Both the position numbers and the translations under genes were made by a program. The notes beneath the pieces were generated by a model. The model was not told where the DNA came from. It ran no database searches and saw nothing but the letters and a program-made list of their open reading frames with translations. A DNA stretch of 54,754 nucleotides from an uncultured Eubacteriaceae bacterium (GTDB lineage Bacteria; Bacillota; Clostridia; Lachnospirales; CAG-274), in NCBI GenBank assembly GCA_947167715.1, contig CAMVJD010000016.1, positions 1-54,754 on the forward strand, in the 5' to 3' direction. Below, piece by piece: positions 1-9,176 of the stretch (its first letter is position 1; the number at the start of each line of letters is the position of its first letter).

Positions 1-96
1 CTTAATAATATTAACACAACTTTAAGTCGTTGTCAATACCTTTTTTTAATTTTTTTAAAATTTTTTGTCGCTTTTGATTTAATTTCATCGGCAACA

Positions 97-186
97 GATA
101 GTATGTTACCACAACCCCGTTTTTTTGTCAACACTTTTTTCAAAAAAATTTTATACAAAACAGACACGGATTTTTAACATACTATC
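97..186. repeat. Spaced 12-bp inverted repeat flanking the leftward promoter
   Basis: GATAGTATGTTA at 97-108 is perfectly complementary to TAACATACTATC at 175-186, with 66 bp between. The left copy covers the -10 of the leftward promoter, so the pair could be operator half-sites. Chance in AT-rich DNA is not excluded. Confidence 0.35.
103..131 (-). promoter_or_regulatory. Leftward sigma-A-type promoter for a gene beyond the left edge
   Basis: On the minus strand TTGACA (131-126) is followed by a 17-bp spacer and TAACAT (108-103). It points out of the window to the left, so a gene probably starts just outside. It lies downstream of the DUF1232 gene on the same strand. A 12-bp sequence overlapping the -10 is repeated in inverted orientation at 175-186. 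The rest of 1-217 is AT-rich with no supported gene. Confidence 0.55.
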
Positions 187-217
187 AGACAATTTTACTT
201 ATTACGGTTTTAATAAT

Positions 218-619
218 TTATCGACCGTACTGTTCACTGCGCCACACATTGTACTTTACAAGCTCCACACGCATTGTTCTTATTACATATGCAACTACCG
301 CAATATCATCAAGACGTCCTATAATAGGTATAATATCCGGCACAAGATCTATGGGCGTAAGCAGATATATCAACGCAGAAGCGATTATCAGCACGCTTTT
401 TCTCGATACTTCGGTATATCTGCCGTCCGCATAATCCTTGACAAGGCGGCACATACTTTCAATATTGTCTATATAGCCGCTCATCCCTCTTATTTTTTTG
501 GCTTTATTAAGTATTTTGCGTACTACTGCCGTCGCGCGCTCGTTATCCGAGATAAGACGTATGGCTTTTTTAGTACGTTTTTCCAGCTGAACCTCGATTT
601 TCTCCTTTGAAAATTCCAT
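218..619 (-). CDS. DUF1232 (YkvA-type) small membrane protein
   Basis: A 133-residue protein whose C-terminal half has the DUF1232/YkvA signature: a hydrophobic helix followed by LLTPIDLVPDIIPIIGRLDD and a second hydrophobic stretch. The N-terminal half is charged and probably helical. The molecular function of DUF1232 is not established; members are thought to be membrane-associated. The start at 619 has a GGGGGA ribosome site 8-9 bases upstream. It lies 23 bp after the PEGA gene on the same strand and is probably co-transcribed with it. Family assignment is firm from the PIDLVPD motif; the function is unknown. Confidence 0.8.
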   Translation of the reverse strand: MEFSKEKIEVQLEKRTKKAIRLISDNERATAVVRKILNKAKKIRGMSGYIDNIESMCRLVKDYADGRYTEVSRKSVLIIASALIYLLTPIDLVPDIIPIIGRLDDIAVVAYVIRTMRVELVKYNVWRSEQYGR

Positions 620-642
620 AAAACCATTCCCCCTTTTGATTT

Positions 643-1992
643 TTAATCGGAATCAACAAATCTGCTGACTACCGGCATCATATCAAAATATGCAGAAGTT
701 TCATCACCTTCCGAGCCAAGATAAACAGTTTTTGACGCTTCAATATATTCATTTTTCTTTACGGTCACGGTATGGCTGCCAAGGTTAGTGGAATAGTTCA
801 CGGGAGTTGTGCCTATCATTGAACCGTCAATATATACACTTGCGCCCTCCGGGTCGCTGTCAACATGTATTTTGCCCTTTGGAACATGCACTTCAAGATC
901 GGCATGAAGAACATTTGTTTCCGAATCTATAATAACGGTGCTTGTAAAATCTTCATACCCTTCCTTGGTTATTTTTACATTGTATCGGCCGTAAGAAAGC
1001 AATATCGGCTCTGCAAGCGAATACTCCGTATCATTTATAAACAGCTTAAAGTTAGGCCTGTTTGCGCTTATCGTCAAAAGACCTGTTTTGATCTGCATTG
1101 CGGACAGGTCTACCTTTGTTACCTCGCCGGGACGTATAAGCACATCCTTTGAAAAGTCTTCGCATATGGGGCTTATTACCTGAATGGTGTGCTTGCCCTC
1201 GGTCACCTTGAACGTATCGGAATTTGCAAGCGAAATGGTCTGGCCGTTAAGTATAAACTGCGGGCTTTCTATATTTGAATAATTTACAAACTGCAGATCG
1301 CCGTGGCTTTTGTCAATGGTTATAGAGTATACCTTGTTTTCGGTGCCGTTGTCATAGCCCTTTAGTGTAACATAGTCGGATGTATCTATACTTGCAAGGG
1401 TCGAATACTCGTTTTTATAGCGGACCGTCGTTATATCCGACGAATACTTAAAAGATTTATCTTTATATGCAAGCGCATTATCGCCAAATTTAACAAGCTT
1501 CGCCGAGGTATTGACAACAAGACCCACATCCGAATACGACCATGCGTTTTCGCATTTTTTAACATCCGTAAGGTTGTTGTTTTCGTCATATTTAAAGGTG
1601 ACAACATCACCGATAAAATAGTCGTCAAGCGAGTTGGTGCCCGGATAGCTGGTGTCCTTTGTGGCATTTAAAATAACTGTTTCATTTGCCTTAAGATTAA
1701 CAAAGGTGACCGTATCACCCTCTATTTTTTTGATAACACCGTCGATATCCTTGTTTATCATATTTTTCTTTGCATCACGCAAAAGGTCTTTTGCCGAAAA
1801 CTGCTTTTCGCCGTCCTCACCCTCGTGCGGCACCCAGTTTTCCACAGCGTAGTCATAGGCATAGCTGTAGCTTTTTATGCCGGCAACAGCGCATATAACG
1901 CAAACGCATATAAAAAACAGCGGAAAAAGCGATGCCCCGTAACGGCGCACACTTCGCCTGATAGTTATTTTCTTTTTATTATTTTTAGCCAT
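643..1992 (-). CDS. Membrane-anchored PEGA-domain protein
   Basis: A 449-residue protein with a basic N terminus, one transmembrane segment at about residues 18-38 and a long extracytoplasmic part. The C-terminal third holds two PEGA-type beta repeats, about residues 305-370 and 372-440. The second has the typical GKIHVDSDPEGASVYIDG and GTTPV pattern. PEGA modules occur in surface proteins of many bacteria and are presumed to bind wall or ligand; no catalytic motif is visible. It is the upstream gene of a probable two-gene unit with the DUF1232 gene. The ribosome site GAGGT lies 6 bases before the ATG. The middle region (60-300) is not recognised. Confidence 0.75.
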   Translation of the reverse strand: MAKNNKKKITIRRSVRRYGASLFPLFFICVCVICAVAGIKSYSYAYDYAVENWVPHEGEDGEKQFSAKDLLRDAKKNMINKDIDGVIKKIEGDTVTFVNLKANETVILNATKDTSYPGTNSLDDYFIGDVVTFKYDENNNLTDVKKCENAWSYSDVGLVVNTSAKLVKFGDNALAYKDKSFKYSSDITTVRYKNEYSTLASIDTSDYVTLKGYDNGTENKVYSITIDKSHGDLQFVNYSNIESPQFILNGQTISLANSDTFKVTEGKHTIQVISPICEDFSKDVLIRPGEVTKVDLSAMQIKTGLLTISANRPNFKLFINDTEYSLAEPILLSYGRYNVKITKEGYEDFTSTVIIDSETNVLHADLEVHVPKGKIHVDSDPEGASVYIDGSMIGTTPVNYSTNLGSHTVTVKKNEYIEASKTVYLGSEGDETSAYFDMMPVVSRFVDSD

Positions 1993-2092
1993 ATATTGAC
2001 CTCCGAAAATACAATATATACATAATTTACTTATTATATAATAACACTTTCGCCATCCAATATCAATATATTTTTTCTTCTTTTATAATTTT

Positions 2093-2935
2093 TCATTCCG
2101 CAGTTTCTTCCGTCACCAAGACCGAAAAACCATCCGAAGCCGTTGTTACCGTGCCTTCGGAGGTATAATATACATTACAGCCCACATCTTCAAGCGCATC
2201 AACGGTCTCCTGTTCGGCCGGATTTTTATCGCTGCAGGTGATCACAGCATAAACGGGTCTTACAGCCGAAATAAAAGCATCGGTAAAATCGTTGTATCTG
2301 CCGTGGTGAGGGACCTTTAATAAAGTATATTCATTTTTGCCAAGCTGCGTTACTATTTCCTTAAGGCGTTCGCTTTCGGCATCTCCCGCAAAAAGAAAGC
2401 TGTTATTGCCGTGCTGTGCGGTTATTGCCAGCGAATAGTCGTTGTCGCTCTCTTTATACTCGCTTTTGAGCGGCGGATATATGCTAAAGCCTACATCGTC
2501 AAGCTTTATCTGCATATTTTCCGTCAGACGTGTGATATCAAGCCCCTTTTCATCGGCTGCGGCTATAAATTTGTCGTATTCTTTTACGCTGCCCTCATAA
2601 TTTGGCGTTATTATATTGTCAACAGCCACATTTTCAATAAGCTTTGCCGCGCCGCCGACATGGTCCTTGTCAAAATGCGTTATAAAAAGATAGTCTATTT
2701 TTTCCGTACCCTTTTCCGCAAGCAACTCCACAAGCTTGTCCCCGTCGTCCTTTTCGCCGCAGTCTATCACCGCCGTATGTTCCTCGGTCTGCAAAACTAT
2801 TGCATCCGCCTGTCCCGCCTTTAAAAACGTAATTTCAAATTTGCCCGTAACTGCCTGCGCATTTTCCGTTTTTGAACAGCCCGTAAAAACAGCGCAAAGC
2901 AAAGCCGCAGCGGCCGCGCCCACTCTTTTTATCAT
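2093..2935 (-). CDS. ComEC/Rec2-like metallo-beta-lactamase-fold lipoprotein
   Basis: The protein has a lipoprotein signal ending in the lipobox FTGC, so it should be anchored outside the membrane. The mature part is a metallo-beta-lactamase-fold hydrolase. The metal motif reads FITHFDKDHVGG, followed by the ComEC-like VPHHG and FAGDAE motifs. Related stand-alone domains are thought to act on phosphodiesters or nucleic acids, but the substrate here is unknown. The ATG at 2935 is preferred over an in-frame GTG at 2944, because AGAGGTGAG is correctly spaced from the ATG. No membrane-channel domain of full ComEC is present, so a competence role should not be assumed. Confidence 0.8.
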   Translation of the reverse strand: MIKRVGAAAAALLCAVFTGCSKTENAQAVTGKFEITFLKAGQADAIVLQTEEHTAVIDCGEKDDGDKLVELLAEKGTEKIDYLFITHFDKDHVGGAAKLIENVAVDNIITPNYEGSVKEYDKFIAAADEKGLDITRLTENMQIKLDDVGFSIYPPLKSEYKESDNDYSLAITAQHGNNSFLFAGDAESERLKEIVTQLGKNEYTLLKVPHHGRYNDFTDAFISAVRPVYAVITCSDKNPAEQETVDALEDVGCNVYYTSEGTVTTASDGFSVLVTEETAE

Positions 2936-3038
2936 ATGTCTCACCTCTTCTTATTTATTGGTAACCCTTGTTTCTTCTACTATTATATACCGCAAAAATT
3001 AAAAATGATTTATGAGAAAATTATATTTTATTAAAATT

Positions 3039-4049
3039 TTAAAACGGAATATCCACCGCATTAAGGGTCTCCTTGTAATATCTTTCAAGCTGCTTTGGTG
3101 TAAGATGCTCCACAAAGGTCTTTTTAAGGTCGCAGAAATACAAAAGCTCGTTAAGTATATCCAAAAGCGCCGCCATATTGATCATTTCTTTCATGCTTTC
3201 GGGCAAAGGCTGTTTTTTATACTTGCTTATAACGCCCATAATAAGCGGTTTATTATAAATATAGCACTCGCGCTTGTCCACGTTGTCGGCAAGCCTGCCG
3301 AATATCTCGGCAATATCGCTTTTAAGCGGGAAATCGTCCCTAAGCCTTTCAAGTGATCGGTAAATACGCATAAGCGTTTCCAGCTGATCCTGACGCATAA
3401 GCATATATTGGCCGTAATATGCAGTATCCTCAAAAATATTTTTCTCGTATTCAAGGCCGTTTTTTACGCCCTCTTCAACGTGATTTTTAATAAAGACCAA
3501 CCTTTCCTCGTCCGGCAAAGGCTCATCGCCCAAAAGAAAATGCCGCATTTTTACCAGAAACGATTTAAGGTCGTTTTCGATATATTCCATTTTGCGCAAA
3601 AGCTCGTGCGAGTTGTCCCAAAACAGCAGATTGAGTATGATTGCAGACGAGGTGCCCACTATTACCAAAAATATCTCGTCCAGCACAAAGGACGGCTCAA
3701 AGCTTTTGGCAAGCAGAAAATGCGTAGTCACGACCGTGCTTGAAGACAGCGTATTAAGCCAGTTAAGCTTATATGCGGCAATGACCAGTATAAGCATAAA
3801 TATGCAAAACGCAATTTCGTTAAAGCCTATATATGTAAAAAGAAAATACGCCGTTATCATGGAAAAAAGGTATGAAAAGAACCTTTTTACCACATCCGAA
3901 AGGGTCTCTTTTTTTGTGTCCTGTATTGAAAGCAGGGTTATTACCGCCGCCGAGGCGCTGTTTTGTATACCGAAAAGGTGGCATACAAAAAACGACAGCG
4001 TACTCCCGACGGCAATTCTTATCACCTTGTTAAAATTAATTTTGTTCAT
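3039..4049 (-). CDS. FUSC / aromatic-acid-exporter-like membrane protein
   Basis: A 336-residue protein. The N-terminal 150 residues contain about four hydrophobic segments, beginning with IRIAVGSTLSFFVCHLFGI and including the ITLLSIQDTKKETLSDVVKR loop typical of bacterial FUSC/aromatic-acid-exporter-like proteins. The C-terminal half is a charged cytoplasmic helical domain. Members are presumed efflux components; the substrate is unknown. The start overlaps the 3' end of the pepF gene by 14 bases, suggesting translational coupling. Confidence 0.7.
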   Translation of the reverse strand: MNKINFNKVIRIAVGSTLSFFVCHLFGIQNSASAAVITLLSIQDTKKETLSDVVKRFFSYLFSMITAYFLFTYIGFNEIAFCIFMLILVIAAYKLNWLNTLSSSTVVTTHFLLAKSFEPSFVLDEIFLVIVGTSSAIILNLLFWDNSHELLRKMEYIENDLKSFLVKMRHFLLGDEPLPDEERLVFIKNHVEEGVKNGLEYEKNIFEDTAYYGQYMLMRQDQLETLMRIYRSLERLRDDFPLKSDIAEIFGRLADNVDKRECYIYNKPLIMGVISKYKKQPLPESMKEMINMAALLDILNELLYFCDLKKTFVEHLTPKQLERYYKETLNAVDIPF

Positions 4050-5787
4050 TGTTCAGTAAGTCCGTAAGTTTGTCGATATCATTTTTTATAAGTTCAAGCC
4101 CCGAAAGCCAAAAGCCCTTGTCATATAAGTCTATATCTGCGATCTTTGCCACATCCGCAAGCTTCATACTGCCCGTAGCCGCAAGCATTTTATTGTACAT
4201 CGGCATAAACCCTTCCCTATCCCGCAAATATTTTGCATAAAGCCCCCTGCTTAAAAGCAGGCCGAAAGCATAAGGGAAGTTGTAGTAATTGTAATCGGCA
4301 TCGTAATAATGCGGCTTGCACGCCCACATATACGGGTGATAGCAGGAAAGGCCGCCGTAGGTCTTTTTCTGTGCCTCTGTCATTATTTCGCACAGTTCCG
4401 CTGCCTCAAGCATACCCTCCGCCCTTTTTTCAAACACCCTGTCCTCAAACAAAAAGCGGCTGTATATATCCACAAGGCATTGCGCGGCGCCCTGTATATC
4501 GTTTTCAAGTATAAAAATCTTTTGTTTATTATCCGCGTTTTTAACAGTATGGTTTATAAAAATGCTTTCGCACAGCGTTGATGCCGTTTCGGCAATAGGC
4601 ATAGGATATGCGCTGTTCAGAAAGCTGTTGTTATATAAAAGGTGGCTGTGATAGCCGTGTCCAAGCTCGTGTGCGATAGTTACCGCATCATTAAAGCTGC
4701 CCGTAAAATTGATAAGGTATCTGTTTTCCTTTCTGGCGTGGATGCTTTCGCTGTAGGCGCCGCCGACCTTGCCTTTTTTAGGAAGAAGATCCAGCCTTTG
4801 TTTTTCAAACTCTCCCTCTGCAAATGTACCAAGCTCCTTATCAAATGCGTAAAAGGCATCAAGCACGGCAGTCTTTGCTTCTTCAAGGGTATATTTTATA
4901 TCGGCATCGTTTATAGGCGCAAATATATCATAAAACGCAAGCTTTTCCGTACCGAGAGCCTTTGCCTTTAAATCAAAATATTTGCCGAAAACAGGCAGCG
5001 ATTCTTTTACCGCACCAAACATAGCATCAAGTATATCCCTGTCTATGCGTGACTGCTCCAAAGCCTCGTCAAGCGGGCTGCTGTAGCCGCGCATGGATGA
5101 TGTTGTTATCACCTCGCCTTTTATGCCGTTCATGGCAAAAGCGGCAGCGTTCTCAAAGTTTTGATATAGACCGAGCTCCGACGCATAAGCTTTTTCTCTT
5201 ACATTTCTGTCGGCATCGTCCGCAAGCGCGCGTATCTGCGAAAGATTATATGTTTCACCGTTATACTCCGTTTCGGCGTTTGAGCTTTCCTGCTCCCAAA
5301 GCCTTTGCCACGCTGTCGAGCCCGTAGTTTTCTTACGCGATATCAAAAGCTCCTCCTCGGGCGAAAGCGCATGCTTTGCAAGCTCCGCCTGTTCCGCGAT
5401 ATAAAATTTATGCTCCTTTAAAACAGGACTGTCATCGGTAAAAGAAAGGTCCCCGCAGCTTTTCAGATATTGCAGAAACAGCGCCTCGTGCACCGAACAG
5501 AGCGCCGCCGTATTCTCATATTTATCCTTAAGCCTTGCAAGCTGTGCGTTTGACGTATCCACGCTTGAGCCAAGCATAAGATATATGCCTATTGTAGAGT
5601 AGTATTCAAGCGCGTTTTTTCGTTTTATATATTCCTCGGTCTTTTCCGCCGTCACCTCGCCGCAAAGGTTTTCCTTTGCCCAGCTGTTGAGCGCCTCTGC
5701 CGCGATAGGAAATCCTGCCATATCCTTTTTGAATTCTTCGCTGTCTATACCGTTATATATAGATGAAAGTGACCATTGAGTTTTCAT
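4036..5787 (-). CDS. pepF: Oligoendopeptidase F, M3 family zinc peptidase
   Basis: A 583-residue cytosolic metallopeptidase that cleaves short oligopeptides. The zinc motif HELGHGYHSH (HExxH) lies at about residue 370, followed by the third ligand region EtaSTLcE, as in M3B PepF enzymes. The length is close to the usual 590-600. The N-terminal helical domain (PepF_N type) fills residues 1-180. No signal peptide is seen. The ribosome site AAAGGA lies just upstream of the ATG at 5787. The 3' end overlaps the FUSC-like gene. It diverges from coaBC across a 246-bp spacer. Confidence 0.93.
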   Translation of the reverse strand: MKTQWSLSSIYNGIDSEEFKKDMAGFPIAAEALNSWAKENLCGEVTAEKTEEYIKRKNALEYYSTIGIYLMLGSSVDTSNAQLARLKDKYENTAALCSVHEALFLQYLKSCGDLSFTDDSPVLKEHKFYIAEQAELAKHALSPEEELLISRKKTTGSTAWQRLWEQESSNAETEYNGETYNLSQIRALADDADRNVREKAYASELGLYQNFENAAAFAMNGIKGEVITTSSMRGYSSPLDEALEQSRIDRDILDAMFGAVKESLPVFGKYFDLKAKALGTEKLAFYDIFAPINDADIKYTLEEAKTAVLDAFYAFDKELGTFAEGEFEKQRLDLLPKKGKVGGAYSESIHARKENRYLINFTGSFNDAVTIAHELGHGYHSHLLYNNSFLNSAYPMPIAETASTLCESIFINHTVKNADNKQKIFILENDIQGAAQCLVDIYSRFLFEDRVFEKRAEGMLEAAELCEIMTEAQKKTYGGLSCYHPYMWACKPHYYDADYNYYNFPYAFGLLLSRGLYAKYLRDREGFMPMYNKMLAATGSMKLADVAKIADIDLYDKGFWLSGLELIKNDIDKLTDLLNNEQN

Positions 5788-5922
5788 TTTTCACATTCCT
5801 TTCGTTTTGCTTTATTTGGGGAAAACACAAAATGCAGTAAGGTGTTTTTACATAATTATAACATATCCGAACCGATTTGTATATATAATGTGCGCTTTTA
5901 TTTAAATCATACCAAATAACAG

Positions 5923-5951
5923 TTGTATATTTTTTCCCACCGTGCTATAAT
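5923..5951 (+). promoter_or_regulatory. Promoter for coaBC
   Basis: TTGTAT (5923-5928), a 17-bp spacer and TATAAT (5946-5951) precede the coaBC start by about 80 bp. The same spacer also has a TATAAT on the opposite strand (about 5858-5863) that may serve pepF, but its -35 is weak. Confidence 0.6.
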
Positions 5952-6033
5952 TATCGTGAACGTCAAAAATATTTCGACATTTATGATATGACGGGGCTTA
6001 AAGCTTTATTATACAGAAAAAGAGGTGTTTTTT

Positions 6034-7224
6034 ATGCTGACCGGAAAAACAGCCGTATTGGGCGTGACCGGCTCTATTGCCGCATATAAGGCGGCAGGCC
6101 TTGCCAGCGCTTTAAAAAAACTTAACTGTGACGTACACGTTATTATGACCAAAAACGCTTGTGAAATAATCACACCGCTCACCTTTGAACGCCTTACGGG
6201 CAACAAATGCGTTGTTGAGACCTTTGACAGGGTAAATGCCTTTGATGTGGAGCATATTTCTTTGGCACAAAAGGCGGATATTTTTATGATAGCGCCCGCC
6301 ACCGCAAACATTTTGGGAAAGGTCGCCAACGGCATTGCCGACGATATGCTGTCCACAACGATTTCCGCGACCCGTGCGCCCGTATATTTTGCCCCCGCCA
6401 TGAACACAAATATGTACTTAAACCCCATTGTTCAGGACAATATGAAAAAGCTGGAGCATTACGGCTATCATATAATACAGGCGGCAAGCGGCCGTCTTGC
6501 CTGCGGTGATGTGGGCATAGGCAAAATGCCCGAGCCCGAGGTACTTTTACAGTATATTATAAAAGAAATAGCCTTTGAAAAGGACCTTGCGGGCAAAAGG
6601 GTGATAGTTACGGCGGGCGCCACCTGTGAGGATATCGACCCCGTGCGCTATATCACAAACCGCTCCACGGGCAAAATGGGCATAGCCATTGCAAAGGCGG
6701 CTATGCTGCGTGGTGCGGAGGTAACGCTTGTAAAGGCCAAGACCGATATAGCCCCGCCGATGTTTGTGGATGTAGTGGATGTACGCAGTGCCGAGGATAT
6801 GTTTAACGCCGTGACCGAAAGGTTCGACAGCTGCGATATAGTCATAAAGGCCGCCGCCGTTGCGGACTACACTCCCCAAACGGTCGCAGACGAAAAAATC
6901 AAAAAATCCGACGGCGAAATGTCGATACCCCTCTCCCGCACAAAGGATATTTTAAAATACCTTGGGGAGCATAAAAAGCACCAATTTATCTGCGGTTTTT
7001 CCATGGAGACCGAAAATATGCTTGAAAACAGCCGCAAAAAGCTGGACAAGAAAAATGCCGATATGATAGCCGCAAACTCGTTAAGAACGGCAGGCGCAGG
7101 CTTCGGCACGGACACAAATGTGCTTACGCTTATTACAAGGGACAGCGAATCAGAGCTTCCCATAATGTCAAAGGACGAGGCCGCACATAGATTACTGGAT
7201 ATGATAGTAAAATCTATGACGTAA
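6034..7224 (+). CDS. coaBC: Bifunctional phosphopantothenoylcysteine decarboxylase / phosphopantothenate-cysteine ligase
   Basis: It catalyses two steps of coenzyme A synthesis: ligation of cysteine to 4'-phosphopantothenate, then decarboxylation to 4'-phosphopantetheine. The N-terminal flavoprotein domain (CoaC, about residues 1-175) has GVTGSIAAYKA, the active-site histidine in EHISLAQKAD, the PATAN loop and the catalytic cysteine in GRLACGDVGIGKMPE. The C-terminal CoaB domain (about 185-396) begins with VIVTAGAT and has the NRSTGKMG nucleotide-binding segment. The ATG at 6034 is chosen over the in-frame GTG at 6025 because AGAGGTG overlaps that GTG and is well spaced for the ATG. The downstream metabolic genes are separated by 159 bp and are probably independent. 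Confidence 0.95.
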   Translation: MLTGKTAVLGVTGSIAAYKAAGLASALKKLNCDVHVIMTKNACEIITPLTFERLTGNKCVVETFDRVNAFDVEHISLAQKADIFMIAPATANILGKVANGIADDMLSTTISATRAPVYFAPAMNTNMYLNPIVQDNMKKLEHYGYHIIQAASGRLACGDVGIGKMPEPEVLLQYIIKEIAFEKDLAGKRVIVTAGATCEDIDPVRYITNRSTGKMGIAIAKAAMLRGAEVTLVKAKTDIAPPMFVDVVDVRSAEDMFNAVTERFDSCDIVIKAAAVADYTPQTVADEKIKKSDGEMSIPLSRTKDILKYLGEHKKHQFICGFSMETENMLENSRKKLDKKNADMIAANSLRTAGAGFGTDTNVLTLITRDSESELPIMSKDEAAHRLLDMIVKSMT

Positions 7225-7383
7225 GAAACAATTATAGTTTTAATATTATAATACATATAAATATTTAGTATTATAAAAAATACGCTTTTTATAGTAAAAT
7301 ATATAGTAGAAAAATTCATTTTTTGTAGAAATATGAAATATACCAAAAGGAAGTCTCAAAAAATTTAAGGAGGTATTCACTTA
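7225..7383 (+). other. AT-rich intergenic region before the decarboxylase operon
   Basis: This 159-bp spacer is very AT-rich and has no coding potential. It must contain the start signals of the five-gene decarboxylase operon, but I cannot pick one unambiguous promoter. It ends with a perfect AAGGAGG ribosome site before the ATG at 7384. Confidence 0.4.
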
Positions 7384-8763
7384 ATGAGTAGGATCGATAA
7401 AGTCAACGAGCTTATTGCCAAAAGGGAAGCCGCTCACACATCTAAAGAGCGCACACGCCTTGATAAGCTTTTTGACGAAAACAGCTTTGTCGAGATAGGC
7501 GCCCATAACACAGATGCGGGCGTTGTTACCGGCTATGGCACAATAAACGGCAGACTTGTATATGCATTTTCGCAGGACGGCCCCGTAAATGTTGCCCACG
7601 CCGCAAAAATATCAAATATGTATGACCTTGCAACAAAAATGGGCAACCCCGTTGTTGGCATTATGGACAGCAAGGGCGTAGATACATCGGAAGGAATAGA
7701 TACTCTCGAAGCCTTCGGTATAATAATGAAAAATCAGGCGCAGGCCAGCGGCGTTATCCCGCAGGTCTCTATAATCGCAGGCGACTGTATGGGTATGGGC
7801 AGCTTTATTCCCGTGCTTTCGGATTTTGTTGTAATGACAAAATCAAACAGCTCGCTTTTTATGCAAAGCCCCTCCGTTTTTGAGGGTCTTGACGGCAAGG
7901 CAAACCCGCCTTCAAGCTTTGATGCCGCAAGGCACGCACAGACAACGGGCCTTGCGCATATAGTAGGCGAGACCGAGGAAGAGTGCTTTGAAATAACAAG
8001 AGAGCTTTTTGGCTACCTGCCCGAAAACAATATGGAAATGCAGGTAATAGAGCCCACGGACGACCTTAACCGTCTTGATGCAAGGCTTAACGAATTTTTG
8101 CCGGAGGACAACGAAACGCCTATAGATATGCGTTATCTTATCACTTCGCTTGCAGACAACGGTAAGTTTTTTGAGATACATAAGCAGTATTCGCCCAATA
8201 TTATGGTAGGCTTTGTACGCTTTGCGGGTATGACCGCGGGCATAATTGCCAACAATGGCCGCATTAATGTGACCGCGGCATTAAAGGCAGGCGAGTTTGT
8301 AAACATTTGTGATGCTTTTAATATCCCCATTGTTACGCTTACCGATGTTGCGGGCTATGACAAAAAGCTCAGCGAGGAATTAAGCGGCATTGAAAAATAC
8401 GGTGCAAAGCTTATCTACAGCTTCGCAAATGCTTCCGTACCCAAAATAAACATTATTATAAGAAATGCCATAGGCAACGCTTATATGCTTATGAACAGCA
8501 AGCATATCGGCGCGGATATTGTTTATGCATGGCCATCGGCGTGCATAGCGCTTATGGACAAAAAGGCATATACATCCATACTTAAGGCTACAAACGAGGA
8601 ATATGACGAGATATCAAGCCCGTACACGGCCGAGCACCTTGGTTATGTGGACAGCCTTATCGTACCGTCAAACACAAGAAAGCGGATAATAGTTGCCCTT
8701 GAAATGCTTATGACAAAGCGCGAAAGCAAATCCGCGCGCAAGCATTCAAGCATTGAGTTTTAA
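7384..8763 (+). CDS. mmdA: Biotin-dependent carboxyltransferase subunit (methylmalonyl-CoA decarboxylase alpha / 12S transcarboxylase-like)
   Basis: A 459-residue crotonase-fold carboxyltransferase of the propionyl-CoA carboxylase beta / MmdA family. Two carboxyltransferase halves are visible: the N half with VVGIMDSKGVDTSEG and AGDCMGMGSFIP, the C half with GIIANNGRINVTAALKAGEF, VTLTDVAGY and the conserved end GYVDSLIVPSNTRKRI. Family members move the carboxyl group of an acyl-CoA (usually methylmalonyl-CoA) to or from carrier biotin. It is shorter than typical MmdA (about 510) because the N terminus is compact. It is the first gene of an operon with OadG-, BCCP-, OadB- and OadA-like genes. 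No biotin carboxylase is present, so decarboxylation or transcarboxylation, not ATP-driven carboxylation, is expected. Acyl-CoA specificity is inferred. Confidence 0.85.
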   Translation: MSRIDKVNELIAKREAAHTSKERTRLDKLFDENSFVEIGAHNTDAGVVTGYGTINGRLVYAFSQDGPVNVAHAAKISNMYDLATKMGNPVVGIMDSKGVDTSEGIDTLEAFGIIMKNQAQASGVIPQVSIIAGDCMGMGSFIPVLSDFVVMTKSNSSLFMQSPSVFEGLDGKANPPSSFDAARHAQTTGLAHIVGETEEECFEITRELFGYLPENNMEMQVIEPTDDLNRLDARLNEFLPEDNETPIDMRYLITSLADNGKFFEIHKQYSPNIMVGFVRFAGMTAGIIANNGRINVTAALKAGEFVNICDAFNIPIVTLTDVAGYDKKLSEELSGIEKYGAKLIYSFANASVPKINIIIRNAIGNAYMLMNSKHIGADIVYAWPSACIALMDKKAYTSILKATNEEYDEISSPYTAEHLGYVDSLIVPSNTRKRIIVALEMLMTKRESKSARKHSSIEF

Positions 8764-8774
8764 GGGGTGAGGCT

Positions 8775-9149
8775 ATGAACAGTATGAATATTACCGATAA
8801 AATGTCGGAGGGTATTGTGGTCTCGATCATGGGCTTTATAATAGTTTTTGTTGTATTGCTTGTTATAATGGGTATTTTAAGCCTGTTTAACCTTTTTGCA
8901 AAAATCGAGACAAGGCGTGCTTCGGCAGTTAACACACCCGAAGCACCCGCGCCCGCGATCACTGCACCTGCACCGCAGGAAAACCTTACCGACGATACAC
9001 AGCTTGTGGCCGTTATAACGGCAGCAATAGCCGCAGCCAGAGCAAGCGAGGGCGAGGGCGGCATAGAAGGCACGGACGGACTTTTTATAAAGAGCATAAG
9101 ACGTGCAAACGCATGGAACAAGGATGCATTGAACCAAAACAATTATTAA
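8775..9149 (+). CDS. OadG-type gamma/delta subunit of sodium-pumping decarboxylase
   Basis: A 124-residue single-pass membrane protein. A transmembrane helix at about residues 15-38 (VVSIMGFIIVFVVLLVIMGI) is followed by an Ala/Pro-rich linker and a short cytoplasmic tail. This is the standard layout of OadG/MmdD subunits, which assemble the carboxyltransferase on the membrane subunit. The tail ends in AWNKDALNQNNY. It starts 11 bp after the carboxyltransferase gene with an AGGGGTGAGG ribosome site. Confidence 0.85.
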   Translation: MNSMNITDKMSEGIVVSIMGFIIVFVVLLVIMGILSLFNLFAKIETRRASAVNTPEAPAPAITAPAPQENLTDDTQLVAVITAAIAAARASEGEGGIEGTDGLFIKSIRRANAWNKDALNQNNY

Positions 9150-9176
9150 TACCTACATATTAAGGAGAAATACAAA

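Noticed and set aside
125..610. A 161-codon plus-strand frame opposite the DUF1232 gene
   Set aside because: The minus-strand frame has a known domain and ribosome site; the plus frame has neither.
2093..2935. A competence ComEC channel gene
   Set aside because: Only the metallo-beta-lactamase-like domain behind a lipoprotein signal is present; the membrane channel domain is missing.
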